DNA of 33,937 nt from Isoptericola croceus (GTDB lineage Bacteria; Actinomycetota; Actinomycetes; Actinomycetales; Cellulomonadaceae). Below are positions 1 through 7,702 of the stretch, piece by piece. The notes beneath the pieces are model-generated. The model made no database searches and was not told the DNA's origin. It worked only from the letters and a program-made list of their open reading frames with translations. Made by a program: the position numbers and the translations under genes. Position 1 is the first letter of the stretch. Every line of letters begins with the position of its first letter. Where the stretch lies: NCBI RefSeq assembly GCF_029382255.1, contig NZ_JARLLG010000016.1, positions 1-33,937 of the forward strand. The letters run 5' to 3'.

Positions 1-1
1 C

Positions 2-25
2 GCGACCATCCAGGTGGAGCGCTGA
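2..25 (+). CDS. possible 3' end of an upstream coding sequence (partial)
   Basis: One frame at the left edge reads ATIQVER and then stops (TGA 23-25), directly before a repeat-rich intergenic stretch. This is compatible with the tail of a plus-strand gene cut by the window edge. Seven codons cannot identify a family, and an open frame this short is expected by chance. Confidence 0.2.
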   Translation, partial: ATIQVER

Positions 26-52
26 CCCGGAGCGAGCTTGCGAGCGCACCGT

Positions 53-189
53 GAGGTAGCGCCGCGCTCGTCGAGGTAGCGCAGGCATGCACGACGGCGG
101 AGCTTCCGCCGTCGTGCACGTTCGGTCTCCAGGACCTTGCGCTACCTCGCCCGGCTCTGCGCTACCTCAGCGGACCGGGGCGCTACCTC
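53..189. repeat. five copies of GAGGTAGCGC, two direct and three inverted, around a hairpin
   Basis: The decamer GAGGTAGCGC occurs at 53-62 and 73-82. Its exact reverse complement GCGCTACCTC occurs at 139-148, 159-168 and 180-189. Start-to-start spacing within each group is 20, 20 and 21 bp, about two helical turns. A perfect hairpin (88-118) lies between the two groups. The second and third copies can pair further (72-85 with 135-149, one unpaired base). The array ends 20 bp before the proposed GTG start of the MFS gene. It may be an operator array on one DNA face or a REP-like mobile intergenic repeat; the sequence alone does not decide. Confidence 0.85.
88..118. terminator. perfect 14-bp-arm hairpin inside the repeat array
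   Basis: TGCACGACGGCGGA (88-101) is followed by the loop GCT and its perfect reverse complement at 105-118. There is no T-tract on either side. It could be a factor-assisted terminator for the gene to the left, or the core of the repeat element. Confidence 0.5.
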
Positions 190-209
190 GACGTGAAAGG
201 CTGGCCCGT

Positions 210-1547
210 GTGGGAGCCATCACCGAGACCTGGCAAGACCTGCGCGCTCTGCTGCGCCTGCCGGGGTTCCGGCGGCTCTTCGCCGTCCGCCTCGTCTCCC
301 AGACGGGCGACGGCATGTTCCAGGTGGGCCTGGCCTCCCTGCTGTTCTTCTCCCCGGAGCGCGCCGGGACGGCCGCCGGTGTCGCGGGTGCCTTCGCGAT
401 CATGCTGGCGCCCTTCACCCTGGTCGGGCCGTTCGCCGGGGTCTTCCTCGACCGGTGGCGTCGCCGACAGGTGCTCGCGGTCGGCAACGGGGTGCGACTG
501 GTCCTGACGGGTGCGATGGCGGCGGTGATGCTGACCGGCGGGCTCGCCGGTGCGGGCGAGGCGTGGGTCATCGTCCTCGGTCTGGCGGCCCTGAGCGTGA
601 ACCGCTTCCTGCTGGCGGCCCTGAGCGCCGGCCTCCCCCGCGTCGTCGACGGCCCGCTGCTACTCACCGCGAACTCCCTGACCCCGACGCTCGGCGCGGG
701 CGCGATCTTCGTCGGTGGCGGTATCGGCTTCATCCTCGGGCTAGGCCTGCCCCCGGGCCGGATGCACGACGCCGCCGCCCTGGTCTGCGCGGCGGTCGTC
801 TTCGGCGTCGCGGCGCTGCTCGCGCTGCGCCTGGGCCGGGACCAGCTCGGTCCTGAGCACCCGGCACGCGGACGCCTCGGGGTGGAGGTCGTGGCCGTCG
901 CGCGCGGCCTGGTTGACGGTGCCCGGTACCTCGTCGCCCGCCGGACGCCAGGTCAGGGCCTCCTCGTCATGGCGGCGCACCGCTTCCTCTACGGTGTGGT
1001 GTTCATCGCGGCGATCCTCATCTCGCGCAACCTGCTGGCCGAGCCCGGGAACACCTCGGCGGGCCTGGCGAACTTCGCCCTCGTCATCGCGATGACGGGC
1101 GCCGGCGGGGCCGGGGCGGTGCTGATCACACCGGTGCTGTCGCGGCGTACCGGGCCGCAGGTGTGGATCGTGTGCATGCTGCTGCTCGCCGCGGCCTCGC
1201 AGCTCCTGCTGGCCACCACGCCGTCGCGCACCGTGATCCTGCTCGGCGCGGGCCTGCTGGGCCTGGCGGCGCAGAGCGCGAAGATCGCCGTCGACACCAT
1301 CGTGCAGCGGGACACCCATGACGACTACCGGGGCCGCGCCTTCGCGTTCTACGACGTCCTGTACAACGCGGCGTTCGTCGGCGCCGCCGTCCTCGCCGCG
1401 TTCGCGGTGCCCGACGCCGGCTGGTCGCGCGGTCTCTTCATCCTCCTCGCGCTGGCGTACATCGCGGTGGCGGCGCTGATGTGGTTCCGCGGTGCCCGGA
1501 CCCCTGTCGACGTCGGCCCTTTCCCTTCCCCGGCACCGCGTCCTTGA
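210..1547 (+). CDS. MFS transporter, probable efflux permease
   Basis: This is a 445-residue multi-pass membrane protein with about 12 hydrophobic segments. The loop between segments 2 and 3 carries the MFS motif A pattern (GVFLDRWRRR), typical of drug and metabolite exporters. The overall pattern, with an N-terminal VRLVSQTGDGMFQVGL, resembles MFS_1/MFS_3 exporters. The GTG at 210 was chosen because GAAAGG lies 10 nt upstream and the protein then begins just before the first membrane segment. The frame opens further to an ATG at 87, but that would translate the inverted-repeat array. Substrate is unknown. The repeat array immediately upstream is the only candidate regulatory feature. Confidence 0.85.
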   Translation: MGAITETWQDLRALLRLPGFRRLFAVRLVSQTGDGMFQVGLASLLFFSPERAGTAAGVAGAFAIMLAPFTLVGPFAGVFLDRWRRRQVLAVGNGVRLVLTGAMAAVMLTGGLAGAGEAWVIVLGLAALSVNRFLLAALSAGLPRVVDGPLLLTANSLTPTLGAGAIFVGGGIGFILGLGLPPGRMHDAAALVCAAVVFGVAALLALRLGRDQLGPEHPARGRLGVEVVAVARGLVDGARYLVARRTPGQGLLVMAAHRFLYGVVFIAAILISRNLLAEPGNTSAGLANFALVIAMTGAGGAGAVLITPVLSRRTGPQVWIVCMLLLAAASQLLLATTPSRTVILLGAGLLGLAAQSAKIAVDTIVQRDTHDDYRGRAFAFYDVLYNAAFVGAAVLAAFAVPDAGWSRGLFILLALAYIAVAALMWFRGARTPVDVGPFPSPAPRP

Positions 1548-1664
1548 CGCGCGACGCACCGATGTACGACCGCCATTGTGGACAGGTACGTCCGCGCGCC
1601 GGATGATGGACATCTAGTACAGGGTGCCGCGTCGTCGGCCAAGACCGGGCGAAGGGTGGTCAGG

Positions 1665-3797
1665 ATGGCGGGCCCGCACTCACCGACCCCCGAGAACCTC
1701 CTGGCCGCCGAGAACGTTCTGCCCGACCTCGGCCCCGACTTCACCGACCCGGCGCGGGTCGCCACCGGCGGCGCGGTGCTGCTCCTGGACACGTCGACGC
1801 AACGGGTCGTCGACGCGAACCCGGTCGCCGTCCGCCTGGCCGGCGGCATGGGCATCCCGAACTCGCTCGCGTCCTGGTGCACCGCGGCGGGCATCGTCCC
1901 GGTGTCGGTGCGCCAGGACCCGGCCGAGGCGATCCTGGCGGCACTGCGCGAGGGTCGCGGCATCGCCGTCCGTTCCACGCGGCACGGCGACGACGGCACG
2001 TCGTGGGCGGTCGGCCTCTCCCTCACCGGGGCACCCGACCGGCTCGCGGACCGGGCACTCCTCGTGCTGCTGCCGGGCTCCGGCCTCCGAGAGTCCTCGA
2101 TGCCCGACGCGGCGCTGGAAGGCCTGCAGATGCGCGCCGCCGTGGCGAGCCACCTCAGCTTCACCATCTCCGACCCGTCGCTGCCCGACGACCCCCTGGT
2201 CTGGGTCAACCCGGCGTTCTGCCAAGTGACGGGCTACACCGCCGAGGAGGCGCTCGGCCGCAACTGCCGGTTCCTGCAGGGCGAGGGTACGGACCGGAGC
2301 GCCGTGGCACGCATCCACGCCGCGCTCGAGGCGGGCGAGGCCGTGGGCGAGACCCTGCTCAACCACCGCAAGGACGGCACCGCGTTCTGGAACCAGGTCA
2401 TCGTCTCGCCCGTGCACGACGAGGACGGGCGGGTCACCCATCACGTCGGCATCCAGGCCGACGTCACCGAACGCATACACACCGAACGACGGCACGTCCT
2501 CGAGCTCGACGAGGTGAACCGGGAGAACCAGCGGCTCAGCCTCCTCGCCACGATCACCCAGGCGCTCGTCGCGCTGTTCGACGAGGACTCCGGCGCCGCC
2601 CTCCTGCCCGAGCTGGTGGCGCCGCACTTCGGCACCTGGTGCGCCGTCGTCGTGGTCGACGACGACGGCCAGCCACGGCTCGTGCACGGCGCCGCCCGCG
2701 ACCCTCGGCGGGCCGAGGACATCGCGCTGCTCGAGGGATCGCACCGCTGGGTCCGTGAGTCCCCCTCGATCCTGCACGTGCTGTCGACCCACCACACGGA
2801 CGTCCCTGCACCGTTCCCTGTCGACATCGACTCGTTGCCGTCACGGACCACCCCGGAGGAGCTCGCGGCCCTGGAACGGCTGGGTCTCGGCACAGCGCTC
2901 GTGGTCCCGCTGCGTGGGCGCGACCGCCACACCGGCGTGCTGATCGTCGTCAGCGAGGAGGACGACGCCTTCACCGGCGACGACCTCCACGACATCGTGG
3001 CGCTCGGTGCCCGCGCCGGGCTCGCCCTCGACAACGCCCGCCTCTACCACCGCGAGCACCAGACCGCGCTGACGCTCCAGCGGAGCATGCTGCCCGAGAT
3101 CGTCGCCGCCCCGGGCCTCGACTGCGCCGCCCTCTACGACCCGGCGTCCGACGGCGCGGACGTGGGCGGTGACTGGTACGACGTGGTGCCGCTGCCCACC
3201 GGGCGTGTCGCCGTCACGGTGGGTGACGTCGTCGGGCACGACGTCAGGGCGGCGGCCTCGATGGGACAGCTCCGCTCGGTCATCCGCACCGAGGCATGGA
3301 CCGGCCGCTCGCCCGCGGAGGTCGTCGCCGTGATGGACGGCCTGGTGCGGGGCCTCGGGATGGCCGACGTGGCGACCTGCGTGTTCGCCGTCGTCGAGCT
3401 CCCGGACGCCTCCGGCGACCGGCGCGTGGCCTACACCCGCAGCGGGCACCCGGCACCGCTGCTCCTGAGGGCCGAGGGTGGTGTGGAGCTCCTCGACGAC
3501 GCCCTGACGACACCGGTCGGGGCGCCGACCGTCGGTGACGAGGTCCCGGAGGGCTCGGTCGTCCTCCACCCGGGCGACGCCCTCTTCCTCTTCACCGACG
3601 GGCTGGTCGAGCGGCGGAACCGGTCGTTGCGCACCCAGCTCGACCACCTCACCACGTCCGCCCGCGAGCTGCCGCCAGGGCTGGACGCCGCCGGGCTGCG
3701 CGACACGCTCGTCGAGGCCTGCGCCGACGGCGTGCGGGAGGACGACACGTGCGTGCTGGTGGTGCGCAACATCCCCGACGCGCCGACCGACGACTGA
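1665..3797 (+). CDS. PAS-LOV-GAF-PP2C blue-light receptor serine phosphatase
   Basis: The protein has 710 residues. Residues about 30-135 look like a divergent PAS domain. Residues about 150-262 are a LOV domain with the flavin-adduct motif GRNCRFLQG (photoactive Cys201), followed by NHRKDGTAFWN and GIQADVT, whose Gln is the conserved flavin contact. A short helical linker leads to a GAF domain (about 287-445). The C-terminus is a PP2C/SpoIIE phosphatase with GGDWYD (501-506), TDGLVE (Asp645) and DD (693-694) as metal ligands. In this family, light on FMN controls a phosphatase that usually acts on anti-sigma-factor antagonists; no such partner is in the window. ATG 1665 has GAAGGG 8 nt upstream; an upstream frame to 1578 lacks such a site. 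Domain calls are firm and the partner is unknown. Confidence 0.9.
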   Translation: MAGPHSPTPENLLAAENVLPDLGPDFTDPARVATGGAVLLLDTSTQRVVDANPVAVRLAGGMGIPNSLASWCTAAGIVPVSVRQDPAEAILAALREGRGIAVRSTRHGDDGTSWAVGLSLTGAPDRLADRALLVLLPGSGLRESSMPDAALEGLQMRAAVASHLSFTISDPSLPDDPLVWVNPAFCQVTGYTAEEALGRNCRFLQGEGTDRSAVARIHAALEAGEAVGETLLNHRKDGTAFWNQVIVSPVHDEDGRVTHHVGIQADVTERIHTERRHVLELDEVNRENQRLSLLATITQALVALFDEDSGAALLPELVAPHFGTWCAVVVVDDDGQPRLVHGAARDPRRAEDIALLEGSHRWVRESPSILHVLSTHHTDVPAPFPVDIDSLPSRTTPEELAALERLGLGTALVVPLRGRDRHTGVLIVVSEEDDAFTGDDLHDIVALGARAGLALDNARLYHREHQTALTLQRSMLPEIVAAPGLDCAALYDPASDGADVGGDWYDVVPLPTGRVAVTVGDVVGHDVRAAASMGQLRSVIRTEAWTGRSPAEVVAVMDGLVRGLGMADVATCVFAVVELPDASGDRRVAYTRSGHPAPLLLRAEGGVELLDDALTTPVGAPTVGDEVPEGSVVLHPGDALFLFTDGLVERRNRSLRTQLDHLTTSARELPPGLDAAGLRDTLVEACADGVREDDTCVLVVRNIPDAPTDD

Positions 3798-3822
3798 GTC
3801 CGGTCCCCCGGCACCGATGAGT

Positions 3823-3853
3823 CTCGGCCGGAAATGAGGTCGCTGCGGCCGAG
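3823..3853 (+). terminator. possible terminator after the LOV phosphatase gene
   Basis: CTCGGCCG (3823-3830) and CGGCCGAG (3846-3853) form an 8-bp perfect stem with a 15-nt loop, 25 nt after the stop codon. There is no T-tract. Confidence 0.4.
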
Positions 3854-3882
3854 GGAATATCGCATCCTGGTGACGCCTTGAT

Positions 3883-3894
3883 CTGACGGGTCAG
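3883..3894. promoter_or_regulatory. 12-bp dyad upstream of the DHA2 exporter
   Basis: CTGAC-GG-GTCAG is a perfect 5-bp-arm dyad 54 bp before the start codon of the exporter at 3949. Exporters of this type are often controlled by TetR- or MarR-type repressors at such sites, but no regulator gene adjoins it. Weak evidence. Confidence 0.25.
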
Positions 3895-3948
3895 TCCGTG
3901 CGCAGCGTCGCCCGCGGTCGGCAACGATCGACGAACCGGAGGGGACAC

Positions 3949-5421
3949 ATGTCTGCACGCACCACCGAGGCTCCGCCCGGCTCCCCGGCGTCGAGCGAGG
4001 ACAGGCTGCCGCGCGAGCACGTCCGGGTCATCGCCCTGCTGCTGGTGTCCGCGTTCGTGGTGATCCTCAACGAGACCACCATGGGCGTCGCCCTGCCGGC
4101 GGTCATGGACGAGTTCGTCATCCCGGAGTCGTCCGGCCAGTGGCTGACCACCGGCTTCCTGCTCACCATGGCCGTCGTCATCCCGGCCACGGGCTGGCTC
4201 CTGCAGCGGCTCGGCACCCGCGGCGCGTTCATCCTTGCGATGTCCCTGTTCACCACAGGCACCTTCCTCGCCGCAATCGCGCCGGTCTTCGGGCTGCTCG
4301 TCGCCGCCCGTGTGGTGCAGGCGTCGGGCACCGCGATCATGATGCCGCTGCTCATGACGACCGTCATGAGCACCGTCCCGCCGCACCGTCGTGGGCGCGT
4401 GATGGGCAACGTGTCGCTGGTCATCGCGGTCGCCCCGGCGTTCGGCCCGACCCTCTCCGGCGCCGTCGTCACCGCACTGGGGTGGCGCGAGGTCTTCTGG
4501 GTCGTGCTCCCGATCTCTGCGGTGTCGCTCCTCCTCGGGGCGTTGCTGGTGCGGGACGTCGCGGACCGTGCGCGCACGCGCCTCGACCCGATCTCACTGA
4601 TACTCGCGGCAGGGGCGTTCGGCGGGCTCGTCTACGGGCTCTCGGCGCTCGGCGAGGCGGCGCAGCACGCGATGCCTGTCTCCCCGGCAGTACCGCTCGT
4701 GGCGGGCGCGATGGTCCTCGGCCTCTTCGTGTGGCGTCAGATCGCCCTGCAGCGAACCGATGCCGCGCTGCTCGACCTGCGCGTCTTCCGGGCACAGGGC
4801 TTCACCGTGGGGCTCTCGGTGATGGCGGTCAGCATGATCGCGATGTTCGGCATGATCATCGGGCTCCCGCTCGTCCTGCAGAAGGCGATGGGCCTGGAGG
4901 CGCTCACCAGCGGCCTGCTCATGCTGCCCGGTGGCCTGCTGATGGGGCTGCTGGGCCCGGTGGTCGGGCGTCTCTACGACCGCGTCGGGCCGCGGCCGCT
5001 CGTGATCCCCGGTGTCACCGCCGTCGGCGTCGCGATGCTGCTCTTCGCGACGCTGTCGCCGACGTCGCCGCTGTGGTGGGTGGTCGTGGGCCACCTCGTG
5101 CTGAGCCTGGGGCTGGCGTTCATCTTCACGCCGACGTTCACCTCGGCGCTCGGTGGGCTCAAGCCGTCGCTGTACTCCCACGGCTCGGCCGCGGTCGCGA
5201 CGGTCCAGCAGCTCGCGGGTGCTGCCGGCACGGCGCTCTTCGTCGCGCTGCTCACCCTGCGGAAGGTGTCGATGGTCGACGCCGGCGCCTCGGAGGCGGA
5301 GGCGACGGCGGGCGGTGCGCAGCTCGCCTTCACCGTGGCCGCCGTCGTCGTCGTGGCGGCACTCGTCCTGGCCACGCGACTGCGCAAGTCGGAGGCACCG
5401 GTGGGCGCTGCCGGCCACTGA
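3949..5421 (+). CDS. MFS drug-efflux transporter, DHA2 (EmrB/QacA-like) family
   Basis: The protein has 490 residues and about 14 hydrophobic segments, the DHA2 layout. Visible family motifs are LNETTMGVALPAVM in the first segment (D1-like), a motif-A loop around WLLQRLGTRGAF, and GPTLSGAVVTALGWREVFW (motif C-like, characteristic of antiporters). It probably exports drugs or other small molecules in exchange for protons; the substrate cannot be read from sequence. ATG 3949 has GGAGG 6 nt upstream; the frame remains open to a GTG at 3898 without a better site. It converges on the CCA-enzyme gene with a 22-bp gap. Confidence 0.88.
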   Translation: MSARTTEAPPGSPASSEDRLPREHVRVIALLLVSAFVVILNETTMGVALPAVMDEFVIPESSGQWLTTGFLLTMAVVIPATGWLLQRLGTRGAFILAMSLFTTGTFLAAIAPVFGLLVAARVVQASGTAIMMPLLMTTVMSTVPPHRRGRVMGNVSLVIAVAPAFGPTLSGAVVTALGWREVFWVVLPISAVSLLLGALLVRDVADRARTRLDPISLILAAGAFGGLVYGLSALGEAAQHAMPVSPAVPLVAGAMVLGLFVWRQIALQRTDAALLDLRVFRAQGFTVGLSVMAVSMIAMFGMIIGLPLVLQKAMGLEALTSGLLMLPGGLLMGLLGPVVGRLYDRVGPRPLVIPGVTAVGVAMLLFATLSPTSPLWWVVVGHLVLSLGLAFIFTPTFTSALGGLKPSLYSHGSAAVATVQQLAGAAGTALFVALLTLRKVSMVDAGASEAEATAGGAQLAFTVAAVVVVAALVLATRLRKSEAPVGAAGH

Positions 5422-5428
5422 GGCCCGT

Positions 5429-5473
5429 ACGGCCTGGTGGGCGTCACCCCTGGCGCGCCGCCCACCAGGCCGT
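5429..5473. terminator. bidirectional terminator hairpin between convergent genes
   Basis: Fifteen-base perfect arms (5429-5443 and 5459-5473) enclose a 15-nt loop. The left arm lies in the gap and the right arm inside the last codons of the CCA-enzyme gene, so the hairpin can form in transcripts from either side. There is no T-tract. Confidence 0.6.
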
Positions 5474-6916
5474 CAGCTCCGCCGTCGCGCGCTCCTCGCC
5501 GAGCGGGCCGTGCTCCATGCGCAGCGCCAGGAGGTGCTGGTAGGCCGCGCCGACGTCGCGCCCCGGCGGGATGCCGAGGATCGCCATGATCTGCGTCCCG
5601 TCGAGGTCTGGGCGGATCGAGTCGATCTCCTCCTGCTCGCGCAGGCGGGCGATGCGCTCCTCCAGGTCGGTGTAGGCGTCGGCGAGCCGCCGTGCCTTGC
5701 GCCGGTTGCGCGTGGTGCAGTCGGCCCGGGTGAGCCGGTGCAGACGCTCCAGCAGGGGGCCGGCGTCGGTGACGTACCGCCGCACCGCGGAGTCGGTCCA
5801 GGCACCCTCGCCGTAACCGTGGAAGCGCAGGTGCAGCTCGACGAGCCGGGCCACGTCCTTGACCACCTGCTTCTCGAACTTCAGGGCCCGCAGCCGCTTG
5901 GCGACCATCTTCGCCCCGACCACCTCGTGATGGTGGAAGCTGACGCCGCCGCCGGGCTCGAAGCGGCGCGTGGGGGGCTTGCCGATGTCGTGCAGCAGTG
6001 CGGCCAGGCGCAGCACGAGGTCCGGGGCCGGCACCGCGCCGTCGGGCCCGGTCTCCTGCGCGATCGCCTGGTCGAGCACGATGAGGGAGTGCTCGTACAC
6101 GTCCTTGTGCCGGTGGTGCTCGTCGATCTCGAGCCGCAGAGCGGGCAGCTCGGGCAGCACGTGGTCGGCCATGCCGGTGTCGGTCAGGACCTCGAGCCCT
6201 GCCCGCGGCGACGGCGCGCACAGCAGCTTGCTCAGCTCGGCCTGGACGCGCTCGGCGGAGACGATGTCGAGGCGCGGGGCCATGTCCACGATCGCGGCGC
6301 GGGTCGCCGGCTCGACGGCGAACCCGAGCTGGGCCGCGAAGCGCGCGGCCCGGAGCATGCGCAGCGGGTCGTCGTCGAACGACCGCTCGGGGGCGATGGG
6401 GGTGCGCAGGACCTTTGCGGCGAGGTCGGAGAGCCCGCCGTACGGGTCGACGAACGTCAGGTCCGGCAGCCGCACGGCCATCGCGTTGACGGTGAAGTCG
6501 CGTCGCGACAGGTCGCCGTCGAGCGAGTCGCCGAACGCCACGACGGGCTTGCGCGAGGCGGCGTCGTACTCGTCGGTGCGGTACGTCGTGACCTCGACGA
6601 CCGTGTCCGCACCGGTGGCACCGCCGAACCGGCGCGCCCCGATGGTGCCGAACTCCTTGCCGATGTCCCAGTGCGCGTCACCCCAGCGAGCGAGGATCCG
6701 TTGCGTCTCGTCGGGCGAGGCGGACGTCGCGAAGTCCAGGTCGGCGCTCGCGCGGCCGAGGAACGCGTCGCGCACAGGTCCGCCCACGAGGGACAGCTCG
6801 TGCCCGGCCGCGGCAAAGGTCTCGCCGAGCTCGACGGCCGCGGGGGCCATCCGGGTCAGCACGCTCAGGGCCTGGTGGAGGAGCTGGGCGGGGGCAGGGT
6901 TCGCAGGGGTCGACAC
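5444..6916 (-). CDS. CCA tRNA nucleotidyltransferase with HD domain
   Basis: This enzyme adds or repairs the 3' CCA of tRNA from CTP and ATP, in the cytoplasm. The 490-residue protein shows the nucleotidyltransferase core: GGPVRD (about 45-50), metal-binding DLD (about 59-61) and RRDFTVNAM (about 138-146). The head-neck region with DDPLRMLRAARF follows, then an HD phosphohydrolase-type motif LLHDIGKP (about 307-314). Family length is about 480. GTG 6916 was chosen because GGAGG lies 10 nt upstream; the frame opens to 7087, but that extension is Arg-rich, lacks homology character and overlaps the divergent promoter. Neither tRNA gene in this window encodes its CCA, so the enzyme would be needed for their maturation. 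Mycobacterial pcnA (Rv3907c) has the same position. Confidence 0.95.
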   Translation of the reverse strand: MSTPANPAPAQLLHQALSVLTRMAPAAVELGETFAAAGHELSLVGGPVRDAFLGRASADLDFATSASPDETQRILARWGDAHWDIGKEFGTIGARRFGGATGADTVVEVTTYRTDEYDAASRKPVVAFGDSLDGDLSRRDFTVNAMAVRLPDLTFVDPYGGLSDLAAKVLRTPIAPERSFDDDPLRMLRAARFAAQLGFAVEPATRAAIVDMAPRLDIVSAERVQAELSKLLCAPSPRAGLEVLTDTGMADHVLPELPALRLEIDEHHRHKDVYEHSLIVLDQAIAQETGPDGAVPAPDLVLRLAALLHDIGKPPTRRFEPGGGVSFHHHEVVGAKMVAKRLRALKFEKQVVKDVARLVELHLRFHGYGEGAWTDSAVRRYVTDAGPLLERLHRLTRADCTTRNRRKARRLADAYTDLEERIARLREQEEIDSIRPDLDGTQIMAILGIPPGRDVGAAYQHLLALRMEHGPLGEERATAELTAWWAARQG

Positions 6917-7059
6917 GACGTCCCATCCTCCCAGATCGCGGACCCGCCCGCGTCGACTCCGGCGACCGCGCCGGCTTGCCCCTTTTGCCCAGGTTGCGGC
7001 TGGCCGCTCTCCCGGCGTTCCGTGGGTCGCGGCTCGTCCGGGCGCCCCGGCGAACTCGG

Positions 7060-7071
7060 TAGGGTGTGCCC
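7060..7071 (+). promoter_or_regulatory. -10 element for a leaderless NUDIX transcript
   Basis: TAGGGT (7060-7065) fits the actinobacterial TANNNT -10 pattern and ends 6 nt before ATG 7072. This is the spacing expected if transcription starts at the A of the start codon. There is no Shine-Dalgarno sequence, which supports leaderless translation. No clear -35 was seen. Confidence 0.55.
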
Positions 7072-7692
7072 ATGTCTTCTGCGGCACCGGCGCCAGGCGC
7101 TCCCGACGGGCGTCCGTCCGTGCCGGTGCCCGTCCCGCCCGGCGGACACCCCCTGCGGGTCGACCCTGCCCGCCGGCAGGGCAGCCAGGCCACGTCGTCG
7201 GCGAGCCCTGGGGCCGCCGCCGCCGCGTCGGGTCACCTGCCCGTCGTGGACGAGACGTCGGCGGGCGGGCTCGTCGTCGAGCGACACGTCTCCGGGCACC
7301 GCGCCGCCGTGATCCTGCGACGCAACCGCGCCGGCCGTCTGGAGATGTGCCTGCCGAAGGGACACCTGGAGGGCCGCGAGACCCCGGAGGAGGCGGCAGT
7401 CCGCGAGATCCGGGAGGAGACCGGCATCGTCGGGACGATCCGCGGCACGCTCGGGGTGATCGACTACTGGTTCAGCGGCGAGGACCGTCGCGTCCACAAG
7501 GTGGTGCACCACTTCCTCCTGCGGTCCGAGGGCGGGACGATCACCGCGGCCGGCGACCCCGACGGCGAGGCGGAGGACGCCTGCTGGGTCCCGCTCACCG
7601 AGCTGCCCGAGCGCCTTGCCTACCCGAACGAGCAGCGTCTCGCCGCCGCGGCGATGCAGACCCTGTCCCGCAGCCCAGAGCTCGTCGAGTGA
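7072..7692 (+). CDS. NUDIX hydrolase
   Basis: The 206-residue protein carries a complete NUDIX box, G-x5-E-x7-REIREETGI (residues 97-119), which binds the metal and hydrolyses a nucleoside-diphosphate-linked substrate. The first about 55 residues are Pro/Ala-rich and probably disordered. Position and size match mycobacterial Rv3908 (mutT4), but the true substrate cannot be read from sequence. ATG 7072 was preferred over GTG 7066 because of the -10 element ending 6 nt before it. The next gene begins 10 nt after the stop, so they are likely cotranscribed. Confidence 0.9.
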   Translation: MSSAAPAPGAPDGRPSVPVPVPPGGHPLRVDPARRQGSQATSSASPGAAAAASGHLPVVDETSAGGLVVERHVSGHRAAVILRRNRAGRLEMCLPKGHLEGRETPEEAAVREIREETGIVGTIRGTLGVIDYWFSGEDRRVHKVVHHFLLRSEGGTITAAGDPDGEAEDACWVPLTELPERLAYPNEQRLAAAAMQTLSRSPELVE

Positions 7693-7702
7693 GGGTCGCC
7701 GC

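Noticed and set aside
87-209. N-terminal extension of the first MFS gene to ATG 87
   Set aside because: It would translate the inverted-repeat array and hairpin; GTG 210 has a proper ribosome site and fits the family N-terminus.
1577-1585. DnaA-box-like TGTGGACAG before the LOV gene
   Set aside because: Single 8/9 match far from the origin; expected by chance.
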